A stretch of 5,955 nucleotides of DNA from an uncultured Gammaproteobacteria bacterium (GTDB lineage: Bacteria; Pseudomonadota; Gammaproteobacteria; Nitrosococcales; Methylophagaceae), in NCBI GenBank assembly GCA_913058195.1, contig CAJXPP010000143.1, forward strand, positions 1 to 5,955. The letters are read 5' to 3'. Shown here piece after piece: positions 1 through 5,920 of the stretch. A model generated the notes under the pieces. The model was not told where the DNA came from and did no database searches. It saw nothing but the letters and a program-made list of their open reading frames with translations. Positions within the stretch are counted from its first letter, which is position 1, and each line of letters starts with the position of its first letter. Made by a program: the position numbers and the translations under genes.

Positions 1-46
1 AGATCATGCCTAGTCTCGTGGGCTCGGAGATGTGTATAAGAGACAG
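1..46 (+). other. Sequencing adapter (Nextera i7-side) left on contig end
   Basis: This is library adapter, not genomic DNA. Positions 28-46 are the 19-bp Tn5 mosaic end AGATGTGTATAAGAGACAG. Positions 13-27 (GTCTCGTGGGCTCGG) are the Nextera read-2 adapter tail. Positions 5-12 (CATGCCTA) match, from memory, the i7 index of Nextera primer N706, and AGAT at 1-4 is the end of the P7 primer segment before the index. The same adapter lies in reverse complement at 5921-5955, so 12-46 and 5921-5955 form a perfect 35-bp terminal inverted repeat. Natural sequence starts at 47. Confidence 0.98.
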
Positions 47-101
47 GGCAAAAAACCATGTTTTTAGTATAGTAATGCTGAATAAAATTTAGGGTGCAAA
101 A

Positions 102-1700
102 ATGAAACGACCTCAAGCATTACAACAACCGACACAGAATGAGATTCAAGCTGTTATTCAGGCCCTTAATAATGGCCAGTTTGCTCAAGCAGAAGCATTG
201 GCAAAGAAGTTGTTGAAACAATTTCCGAATGCATTTGCAGTCCATAATCTTTACGGTAATGCCTTAGCGAGTCAAAATAAATTTAAACCTGCGGTCGACA
301 GTTTTCGTAAAGCACTAAAACTTGACGACAATGTTCCCGAACTACATTTTAATGTTGCAATATTGCTAGGTAACTTAAACCGAGTTGAAGAGGCAATTAC
401 TAGCTATAAAAAAACAATTCAGCTTAATCCAGGATTCACTGATGCACATTACAACTTAGGTGCCGCACTGCAATCGCAAGGTGAATTTAAACAAGCATCA
501 ACGTGCTATCAAAAAGCGATACAACTGGAGCCGGGCTTTTTTGAAGCGATGGTCAATCAAGGTGTGTGCTTGCAAGAACAAGGTCGCTTGCAGGATGCGA
601 TTGAAATATATCAGCGCGCTTTAACTATTCAGCAAGATGCCAAAGTGTATTTCAATATGGGCACGGCATTAAAGAATGAAGGTAAATTAGAAGAGGCTAT
701 TGATGCTTATAATAAAGCATTAGAGTTAGAGCCTAATTATGCCGAAGTACATAGTAATCTCGGTGAAGTATTACGTGACCAAGGTCGTTACGATGAATCA
801 GTAGAATTTTATAAACAAGCCTTAGTGATTGACCCTCAGCTACCCGTCGCCAATTACAGTTTAGCTATCTATCTATATGATAGTGGTGACTTGAACGGTG
901 CTCTTGAGCATTTTAAAGCCTCTCAACTTGGTGATTGGGAAGAGCGCATGCTTTATTGCCTCTATAAGACAGAGCGATATGATGAGTTTAAGAAAAACCT
1001 AGATGAACTCAAAGCAGTTAAACATAACTCACCGTTCTTATCGACGTTGGCTCAACATTATGCTGAGAATTTTGGGGAGAAAAATGATTATAATTTTTGT
1101 CCCGATCCGATGAGTTTTGTATTTCATAACAATATTCCAGAACTTCAAGGCGAACACAGTGAACTGCGTGAGGCTTTATTAAAAGAAATACGCAGTGCTG
1201 ATGTATCAGAAAAAATGCAAGGTCGCCTAGTTAATGGTGTGCAATCAGCCGGTAATTTATTAAAACGACCAGAGCCCGTATTTCAGCAATTAGCCAAATG
1301 TGTAGTTGACGCCGTAGAACGTTATCGACAAAACTTTGAAGGTGCCGATTGTGTATTAATTAAATCTTTTCCGAAGAAGACTGAATTTGCCAGTTCATGG
1401 TATGTACGAATGAAACAGGGTGGGCATCTAAACTCACATATGCATGAAGAGGGTTGGATTAGTGGTGCAATGTATTTATCGTTGCCAAGCAATAAATCAC
1501 ATGAACATGAAGGCAGTATTGAAGTCAGCACTCACGGTGATGACTATCCGAAAAAGCATGATAACTTTCAAGTACAAGCCTTAGCACCAGAAGTCGGCGA
1601 TTTTATTATGTTTCCATCATCACTGTTCCATAGAACAATACCATTTAGCTCTGATGAAGAACGTATTTGTATTGCCTTTGACTTAAAGCCAGCACCATAA
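102..1700 (+). CDS. TPR-repeat protein with C-terminal 2OG-Fe(II) oxygenase-like domain
   Basis: This 532-residue protein has no signal peptide or membrane segment and is probably cytoplasmic. Residues about 13-274 are roughly seven to eight tandem 34-residue TPRs (for example 78-111, 112-145, 146-179, 180-212, 213-246) with the usual G-x-Y/A and terminal P-x pattern, so a protein-binding scaffold is expected. Residues about 330-530 resemble the bacterial putative 2OG-Fe(II) oxygenase family (PF13759-like). Visible features are SSWYVRM, a His-rich GHLNSHMHEEGW (H442, H446, H448), SGAMYLSLP, GDFIMFPSSLFHRTIPF with distal ligand candidate H510, and R521 eleven residues later, as expected for the 2-oxoglutarate-binding Arg. 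The proximal ligands could be H446/H448 or an H448-x-E450 pair. The ATG at 102 has AGGGTG at 91-96 as RBS. The natural upstream DNA is only 55 bases, so its promoter may be missing. The pilin gene follows 174 bases downstream on the same strand under a separate promoter. The substrate is unknown; protein or glycan hydroxylation is plausible but inferred. Confidence 0.85.
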   Translation: MKRPQALQQPTQNEIQAVIQALNNGQFAQAEALAKKLLKQFPNAFAVHNLYGNALASQNKFKPAVDSFRKALKLDDNVPELHFNVAILLGNLNRVEEAITSYKKTIQLNPGFTDAHYNLGAALQSQGEFKQASTCYQKAIQLEPGFFEAMVNQGVCLQEQGRLQDAIEIYQRALTIQQDAKVYFNMGTALKNEGKLEEAIDAYNKALELEPNYAEVHSNLGEVLRDQGRYDESVEFYKQALVIDPQLPVANYSLAIYLYDSGDLNGALEHFKASQLGDWEERMLYCLYKTERYDEFKKNLDELKAVKHNSPFLSTLAQHYAENFGEKNDYNFCPDPMSFVFHNNIPELQGEHSELREALLKEIRSADVSEKMQGRLVNGVQSAGNLLKRPEPVFQQLAKCVVDAVERYRQNFEGADCVLIKSFPKKTEFASSWYVRMKQGGHLNSHMHEEGWISGAMYLSLPSNKSHEHEGSIEVSTHGDDYPKKHDNFQVQALAPEVGDFIMFPSSLFHRTIPFSSDEERICIAFDLKPAP

Positions 1701-1710
1701 CTTAAGTAAA

Positions 1711-1739
1711 AAGTGACACTTTACGTCACATTCTGACGT
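1711..1739. promoter_or_regulatory. Probable upstream activator site cluster for the pilin promoter
   Basis: Several dyads overlap here. AAGTG-A-CACTT lies at 1711-1721. GTGAC (1713-1717) and GTCAC (1725-1729) are inverted over 7 bases. ACGTCA (1723-1728) and TGACGT (1734-1739) form a perfect 6-bp inverted repeat over 5 bases. Their centres lie about 95-110 bases before the transcription start inferred from the -24/-12 element, the usual distance for an NtrC-family enhancer-binding protein. For type IVa pilins that activator is normally PilR of the PilS/PilR system. The dyads are seen directly; the identity of the regulator is inferred. No T-run follows, so this is unlikely to be a terminator of the preceding gene. 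Confidence 0.45.
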
Positions 1740-1782
1740 GTAGTGTACGGCTAAGTGAATAGTTGAATTTAGAATGCTTATA

Positions 1783-1795
1783 AAACAACAACTTA
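1783..1795 (+). promoter_or_regulatory. Possible IHF site between activator dyads and -24/-12 promoter
   Basis: AAACAACAACTTA matches the IHF consensus WATCAANNNNTTR except at the third base. It lies between the upstream dyads and the sigma-54-type promoter, where IHF bending commonly brings an enhancer-bound activator to the polymerase. One-mismatch matches are common in AT-rich DNA, and its closeness to the promoter (centre about -37) is slightly unusual, so this is tentative. Confidence 0.22.
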
Positions 1796-1799
1796 AAGT

Positions 1800-1815
1800 T
1801 GGCATTACAACTGCA
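1800..1815 (+). promoter_or_regulatory. Sigma-54 (RpoN) -24/-12 promoter of the pilin gene
   Basis: The sequence is TGGCAT-N5-CTGCA, against the RpoN consensus TGGCAC-N5-TTGCA. The invariant GG (1801-1802) and GC (1813-1814) are separated by exactly 10 bases, as RpoN requires. The expected transcript start is near 1826, giving a leader of about 49 bases before the pilin ATG. Type IVa pilin genes of Pseudomonas and relatives are transcribed from such promoters under PilS/PilR, which fits the gene that follows. Confidence 0.75.
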
Positions 1816-1874
1816 ATAATACTGTCACGGCAAACAAAGATTGCTGACTTTTCTAATACTAAAGGAACATTAAA

Positions 1875-2285
1875 ATGAAAAAAGTCCAACAAGGTTTTAC
1901 ATTAATCGAGCTAATGATCGTAATCGCGATTATCGGTATTTTGGCAGCAATCGCTTTACCTGCATACACTCAATACATGGCCAAAGCACGTTATACAGAA
2001 GTGGTTATGGGAGCCACTGGACCTAAAGCATCTGTGGAAGTTTGTGCACAAATGACTGCTGCTTTAACTAATTGTACTGGTGGTTCGAATGGTATTCCAG
2101 CTGACTTTAGTGGAGTAACTGTTGGTGGTGTATCAGCAACAACTGTTGCAGCTGGAGTAATCACCGTAACGCCAATTGCTCAAGCAGGTATCGCAACTAC
2201 AAACACCTACGTTCTATCACCTGTATTAACCAACGGTAAAGTCACATGGTCAGGTGTTTGTACTGGTGCCCCTGAGCTTTGTTAA
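1875..2285 (+). CDS. pilA: Type IV major-type prepilin (PilA/PilE family)
   Basis: A 136-residue precursor of a type IVa pilus subunit. It has a short basic leader (MKKVQQG) and the class III cleavage site G7|F8. The mature N-terminus FTLIELMIVIAIIGILAAIA has Phe+1, the residue normally N-methylated by PilD, and Glu+5 (E12 of the precursor), followed by the hydrophobic assembly helix to about residue 30. The globular part has four cysteines, C57, C67, C129 and C136. The likely pairing is C57-C67 and C129-C136, the latter forming a small D-region loop that ends on the last residue. Residues 80-111 are rich in Thr, Val, Ala and Ser. The ATG at 1875 follows AAGGA at 1862-1866 with 8 bases of spacing. 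A -24/-12 promoter lies upstream and a strong terminator just downstream, so it is probably made from its own abundant transcript. The downstream gene is its probable glycosylation enzyme. pilA is used as a family name; pilE would be equally valid. Confidence 0.95.
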   Translation: MKKVQQGFTLIELMIVIAIIGILAAIALPAYTQYMAKARYTEVVMGATGPKASVEVCAQMTAALTNCTGGSNGIPADFSGVTVGGVSATTVAAGVITVTPIAQAGIATTNTYVLSPVLTNGKVTWSGVCTGAPELC

Positions 2286-2342
2286 CACTGAAGAAGAATA
2301 AAAGGTCAAAGTAGATTGATTTGACTTGAAGATTAACAAACG

Positions 2343-2371
2343 AGCCTCAGTAGTAATGCTGAGGCTTTTTT
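2343..2371 (+). terminator. Rho-independent terminator after the pilin gene
   Basis: AGCCTCAG (2343-2350) pairs perfectly with CTGAGGCT (2359-2366) over an 8-base loop, and six T follow at 2366-2371. It lies 57 bases after the pilin stop and 34 bases before the ligase ATG. The ligase must therefore rely on read-through or on a promoter in or just after the hairpin. TATTAT at 2383-2388 could be a -10 box, but no good -35 is visible. Confidence 0.93.
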
Positions 2372-2405
2372 GTATGTGCATGTATTATAAAAGTGTGGAG
2401 AGTCA

Positions 2406-4115
2406 ATGTTTAATATAAGCAGCATAATAAATTTGAAAAATAATAGCATTCTACTAAGCGCTGTTTTGTTGTTTGTATTTTCTCCCTTTTATGCACAAGC
2501 TAATGCGGGTGGTTCTGGATTAGAATTGACCTACAATATTCCACTATGGGCCGTTGCTTGTTGGATAATTACAGCTGGGGCATTATTTAGTGTAAAAGAT
2601 AAATGCTTTGTTTATGCTAAATCATGGCCATATATCCTTATTTTCCCGCTTATTGTCATCATCAGTAGTCTAATGGCAGAGCTTACTCAGCCTATTGCTT
2701 GGTTGTTCAGGCAATTATATATATTGGGCGGTGTTTTATTTTTATTTGCCTTGTTTCAGTATCAAGCTAAACAAGCAACCATTGATCGAATTTTGTTTAT
2801 TCTAGTTATTGCAACAGGCTTGCATGCCGTATTAGGTACTATGCAGATTGTTGCACCCAATTATTTTCCTCCAAATAATAATTCTGTTCCCCGTGGTATG
2901 TTTCAGCAGATCAATGTACAAGTGAGTTTTTTAGCTACGGGTTTGGTTATTGGTTTGTATTTGATCAGCCGGCCTAATTTTAGGTTTGCTAGCATTGCTG
3001 TTAAATCCATCCTTATTCTCGCTTTTACATTAGCCTTATATGTGTTGATTGCATCTGGATCACGTGTTGGCCTGTTATCTTTATTGCTGGGTATTCCGCT
3101 TGTAGTGTGGAGTCGCTTTCATCAGCTGAAATCTCATAAGGGATTATTAATAGTGTTGTTCCTGAGCAGTTGTGGTGCTTTTGTAGCTGGGCAAGCAGGC
3201 TTAGAAAAAACTTTGGATAAGACTGCACAGTTGAAGGAACAGTCTTATTCAACATCTCGACTTGCGATGTACACCATCGGTATGGAGCTGATAGCACAAG
3301 AGCCAGTCCATGGGCATGGCATTGGTGGCTTTTTGAAAGCATGGAACACGCAAGCTTCGGATTTTGTAACTCGCCATCCCGAAACATCATTACCGAGATA
3401 TGTGACTCACCCACATAATGAAACCTTGTTTTGGATGATTGAAGCGGGTTTGCCAGCACTGTTCGGTATTATTAGCTTTGCTGTGGGTATTGGTATTGCT
3501 TTGTACCAGTGCGGTTTTCAGCGTGGCGGTGCCTATGCTGCCATGTTACTGCCGATAACCTTACATACTCAAGTTGAATTACCTTTTTATATTTCTTCAT
3601 TACATTGGTTTATTTGGTTATTTCTAATTTATTTAGTGTTGAGGCATCGTACTAAAACGGTAGAACTTAACCTTAGTATGGCAATGACCCGATTAATTCA
3701 ACTTGTTGCTGTTAGTTTGGCTGTTGGAGTGACGCTATTTATGATTAACACGGCGCGTGCACAAGCAGATATATATGACTTTATTTATAATAAAAATGCC
3801 CAGAGTCCCTATTTGCAGGTAGCGCTAAATAATCTTTATACCAAACCTTATGCAGAACAAATGGCTATGCGTTCAATGCTTTATGCCAGTATTCAAAATA
3901 AAGATAGAAAAAAGGTCGAAATATTTGAACGTTGGGCGATGGAATATGTTGATAAGAGCCCTGAATTAAAAATGTATGAAGATTTAATTTCAACTTCAGT
4001 ATTTTTACGACCAGAAGCTAAAGGTTGTGATGCGATTATGGCAGGGTTAGCAATGTATGCTCACAATGAACCGTTACAAAAAGCTAGCGAGAAGTGCAAG
4101 AAAATAAGTAAATAG
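2406..4115 (+). CDS. pglL: PglL/TfpO-family O-oligosaccharyltransferase (pilin glycosylation ligase)
   Basis: This 569-residue multi-pass inner-membrane protein has about ten to twelve hydrophobic segments between residues 14 and 447 and a soluble C-terminal tail of about 120 residues. Members of this Wzy_C/PglL family move a lipid-linked glycan onto Ser/Thr of pilins or other periplasmic proteins. Supporting motifs, in order: RGMFQQIN (163-170), similar to the G-x-x-x-Q-x-N element of PglL N-terminal domains; ASGSRVGLLSL (216-226) with a conserved Arg; a periplasmic loop of about 260-340 ending in HPHNE (335-339), whose His residues match the catalytic His region of PglL/WaaL enzymes; EAGLPALFGI (346-355); and LHTQVELPFYISSLHW (386-401), typical of the PglL C-terminal Wzy_C_2 region. 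The ATG at 2406 has GGAG at 2397-2400, 5 bases away. Its position directly after the pilin favours a pilin ligase over a WaaL O-antigen ligase. A general O-glycosylation role remains possible. Confidence 0.88.
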   Translation: MFNISSIINLKNNSILLSAVLLFVFSPFYAQANAGGSGLELTYNIPLWAVACWIITAGALFSVKDKCFVYAKSWPYILIFPLIVIISSLMAELTQPIAWLFRQLYILGGVLFLFALFQYQAKQATIDRILFILVIATGLHAVLGTMQIVAPNYFPPNNNSVPRGMFQQINVQVSFLATGLVIGLYLISRPNFRFASIAVKSILILAFTLALYVLIASGSRVGLLSLLLGIPLVVWSRFHQLKSHKGLLIVLFLSSCGAFVAGQAGLEKTLDKTAQLKEQSYSTSRLAMYTIGMELIAQEPVHGHGIGGFLKAWNTQASDFVTRHPETSLPRYVTHPHNETLFWMIEAGLPALFGIISFAVGIGIALYQCGFQRGGAYAAMLLPITLHTQVELPFYISSLHWFIWLFLIYLVLRHRTKTVELNLSMAMTRLIQLVAVSLAVGVTLFMINTARAQADIYDFIYNKNAQSPYLQVALNNLYTKPYAEQMAMRSMLYASIQNKDRKKVEIFERWAMEYVDKSPELKMYEDLISTSVFLRPEAKGCDAIMAGLAMYAHNEPLQKASEKCKKISK

Positions 4116-4143
4116 AATTTATGGTATTAAGTATTTACTTTTT
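4101..4143. terminator. Weak bidirectional terminator hairpin between convergent genes
   Basis: AAGTAAATA (4106-4114) and TATTTACTT (4132-4140) form a perfect 9-bp inverted repeat over a 17-base loop. On the plus strand it runs into TTT, making a run of five T at 4139-4143. On the minus strand it runs into ATTTT. It overlaps the stop codon of the ligase gene. The stem has only one G-C pair, so it may be inefficient. Confidence 0.4.
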
Positions 4144-4152
4144 CATTAGGGG

Positions 4153-4173
4153 TAACTGAATAAGTTATTTTTT
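4153..4173 (+). terminator. Second weak terminator candidate after the ligase gene
   Basis: TAACT (4153-4157) pairs with AGTTA (4163-4167) over a 5-base loop and is followed directly by six T (4168-4173). Two G-T wobbles could extend the stem using GG at 4151-4152. The stem is short and AT-rich. It could act as a backup to the hairpin at 4101-4143. Confidence 0.25.
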
Positions 4174-4181
4174 AGTAAATC

Positions 4182-4535
4182 TTAAAGCAAAACCTGTCTG
4201 GTTGATCTTAATAAACTATGAATTTTATCTTCTATCTTTGTATCAATCATTTGTTCTGGTTTTTGTTTATTTGGACAGGGCATATTAGGTGTGGTGCCGA
4301 AGAGGCGGCAAATTAAGGGCCGATCGTGATAAACGGTGCAGCCATTAGCCCCAAGGTAAACACAGTTCAACTCAGCTAATGCTTCATCGTGTTCGGCATC
4401 AGTTTTGATTGGTAGCTGAGCCACTTCTTCTGATGAAGCTGTAACTGGGCCGCAGCAATCATGACAGCCTGGCGTACACTCGAATGAGGGAATACGTTCG
4501 CGATAGAAACGTATTTTTTGACTATTTGGTGTCAT
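4182..4535 (-). CDS. YkgJ-family cysteine-cluster protein
   Basis: A small soluble protein of 117 residues with eight cysteines. The pattern is C20-x3-C24-x2-C27-C28 followed by GP, then C58, then GCTVYHDRPLICRLFG (65-80) with C66 and C76, and finally C87. This CxxxCxxCC plus RPLxCRxFG signature defines the YkgJ / putative zinc- or iron-chelating family (PF03692), whose members are thought to bind a metal or Fe-S cluster and mostly lack a proven function. Its ATG lies 5 bases after the stop codon of the transporter gene, so the two are almost certainly co-transcribed and perhaps translationally coupled. The likely RBS, AAGG (4549-4546 on this strand), lies inside the end of the transporter gene, about 10 bases from the ATG. 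It converges with the ligase gene, and the C-terminus looks complete. Confidence 0.9.
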   Translation of the reverse strand: MTPNSQKIRFYRERIPSFECTPGCHDCCGPVTASSEEVAQLPIKTDAEHDEALAELNCVYLGANGCTVYHDRPLICRLFGTTPNMPCPNKQKPEQMIDTKIEDKIHSLLRSTRQVLL

Positions 4536-4540
4536 AGAAT

Positions 4541-5875
4541 TTATGCCTTAAAATCTGCAACATAAAGAAAGTCATAGCCAAACCATATGAAAATGCTACA
4601 TAAGACCAAAGTCACCAGCATTGCTGGTAAGCCTTTACGCAGCCATAATCCCGGTGTAATAGCAAAATCGGGGTTACCTGTTTCCCGTGCTAAACGCTCC
4701 GAAATAGTTACAATATAGACATTCGCCGTTGAACCAATATGAGAGCCATTACCGCCCATACCAACGCCTAATGCTAGAGCCCACCATAAAACACTGACAT
4801 TAATGCCTTGTGCTTGTAAGCCTGCTAATACTGGAATCATAGCTGCTGTAAATGGGATATTATCAATCAAAGCCGAAAGGATGGCTGCAACCCAAAGTAG
4901 AGTTAATGCGGCAAGTAATGGATTTTGTAAAATCAATGGTTTGAATTCTTCACCAATAATTTCTAATAAGCCGCTGTGTTCAACACCTCCAACAACAATG
5001 AATAATGAAATAAAGAAGATTAGCAATGGTGTTTCGATATGACTTGTTACATCTTCTAATTCAACTTGGCGACAACTAAATATTAATAATGTGAGTGCTG
5101 CACCGGCAACTAACCAAGGCTGCCAGCCAATACGGTGATGAACAATAAACAAGGCAACCATGATCGCCATAGCAAATAAGGATTTGTACCAAAGCTGTTT
5201 GTTTTTATATTCAGCGGCCTGAGCAAAGCACGTTTGAATGGTTTCGCTTAGTTCGGCTTTGAATAGATATTTTAAAGCTACGATAATCCCAAACCAAGCC
5301 AATAAAACGGGTAGAGACATATGAAGGAAGAAGGTATTAAAATCTATACCTGCCGCAGAGCCGATCATTAGGTTAGGTGGATCACCCACTAAAGTAGCTG
5401 CACCACCGGTATCAGATAGTAAGGCCGCAGCTAATAGATAGGGAACAGGGGATACGCCCATTGTTCTAGCGATAAGAATAATCAGAGGACCAAAGATAAT
5501 AACCGTGGTTACGTTATCTAACAGCAACGAAAACAGGGTGACAGCTGTGCCTAGTAATAACATCAACTTGAATTGCGAGTTACTACCCATTCTGGCTAGA
5601 TGAAGCGCTAAACGTTCAAAACCACCCGTGCTGACCATAATTGATACCATGATCATCATAATTGCAAGCAGGAAAACCACATTCCAATCAATGGCTTGAA
5701 GTGCTAACTCAGGTGAGTAAAACCCTAAGAACTGGCCCGCTATAATAATTGCTCCAGCGCCCGCCATGGCAAATTTTGCTCGTTCAATGCCGTGGTATGA
5801 CTCTGTAAAAATCCCAGCAAAAGTGAGAGCAAGAATGATGGCGGAGACCAGCATCGGAGTTGTTAACGCGATCAT
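4541..5875 (-). CDS. ArsB/NhaD-type (IT superfamily) membrane ion transporter
   Basis: A 444-residue inner-membrane protein with about 11-13 hydrophobic segments in two related halves, as in the ion transporter superfamily (ArsB, NhaD, P-protein, SLC13-like). The first half has LLDNVTT (118-124) and SDTGGAATLVGDPPN (154-168). The second half has the counterparts ALIDNIPFTAAMIP (335-348) and GMGGNGSHIGSTANV (372-386). The first-half motifs resemble the P-protein/P-permease branch more than classical ArsB. Na+/H+ exchange is a plausible activity, but arsenite or organic anions cannot be excluded, and no arsenic genes are visible nearby. A hydrophilic stretch of about 207-228 separates the halves. 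The ATG at 5873-5875 is preceded by a weak RBS region (AAGATTAAAAAACA). Only 45 natural bases remain upstream before adapter, so the promoter or earlier operon genes may be missing. The YkgJ-like gene follows after 5 bases. Confidence 0.88.
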   Translation of the reverse strand: MIALTTPMLVSAIILALTFAGIFTESYHGIERAKFAMAGAGAIIIAGQFLGFYSPELALQAIDWNVVFLLAIMMIMVSIMVSTGGFERLALHLARMGSNSQFKLMLLLGTAVTLFSLLLDNVTTVIIFGPLIILIARTMGVSPVPYLLAAALLSDTGGAATLVGDPPNLMIGSAAGIDFNTFFLHMSLPVLLAWFGIIVALKYLFKAELSETIQTCFAQAAEYKNKQLWYKSLFAMAIMVALFIVHHRIGWQPWLVAGAALTLLIFSCRQVELEDVTSHIETPLLIFFISLFIVVGGVEHSGLLEIIGEEFKPLILQNPLLAALTLLWVAAILSALIDNIPFTAAMIPVLAGLQAQGINVSVLWWALALGVGMGGNGSHIGSTANVYIVTISERLARETGNPDFAITPGLWLRKGLPAMLVTLVLCSIFIWFGYDFLYVADFKA

Positions 5876-5920
5876 TGTTTTTTAATCTTATATAAATTAA
5901 AGCGATTAAGTGCCTTGTAA

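Noticed and set aside
70..81. TAGTAATGCTGA repeated exactly at 2351-2362, inside the pilin terminator
   Set aside because: A single 12-bp match between two places is about what chance gives in 6 kb, and the flanks do not match.
1322..1531. 69-codon reading frame on the minus strand inside the TPR-oxygenase gene
   Set aside because: It has no recognisable domain and lies wholly antisense to a clear gene.
1706..1724. GTAAA/TTTAC hairpin just after the TPR-oxygenase gene as a terminator
   Set aside because: The stem is short and bulged, no T-run follows, and it overlaps the dyads better explained as an activator site.
1829..1844. Second sigma-54-like element (GGCA ... TTGC) just upstream of the pilin
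   Set aside because: The GG and GC are 12 bases apart instead of the required 10. The element at 1800-1815 has correct spacing.
1683..1892. 69-codon minus-strand frame across the pilin promoter region
   Set aside because: It overlaps the sigma-54 promoter, the pilin RBS and the pilin start, and its protein has no family features.
3025..3459. 144-codon minus-strand frame inside the ligase gene
   Set aside because: It is antisense to conserved ligase motifs including HPHNE, and its own sequence shows no domain.
4803..5042. 79-codon plus-strand frame inside the transporter gene
   Set aside because: It is antisense to the conserved second-half motif of the transporter and has no recognisable product.
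5876..5920. Promoter for the transporter gene (TTACAA and TATAAG on the minus strand)
   Set aside because: The spacing is 22 bases, too long for a sigma-70 promoter, and the region is cut by adapter at 5921.
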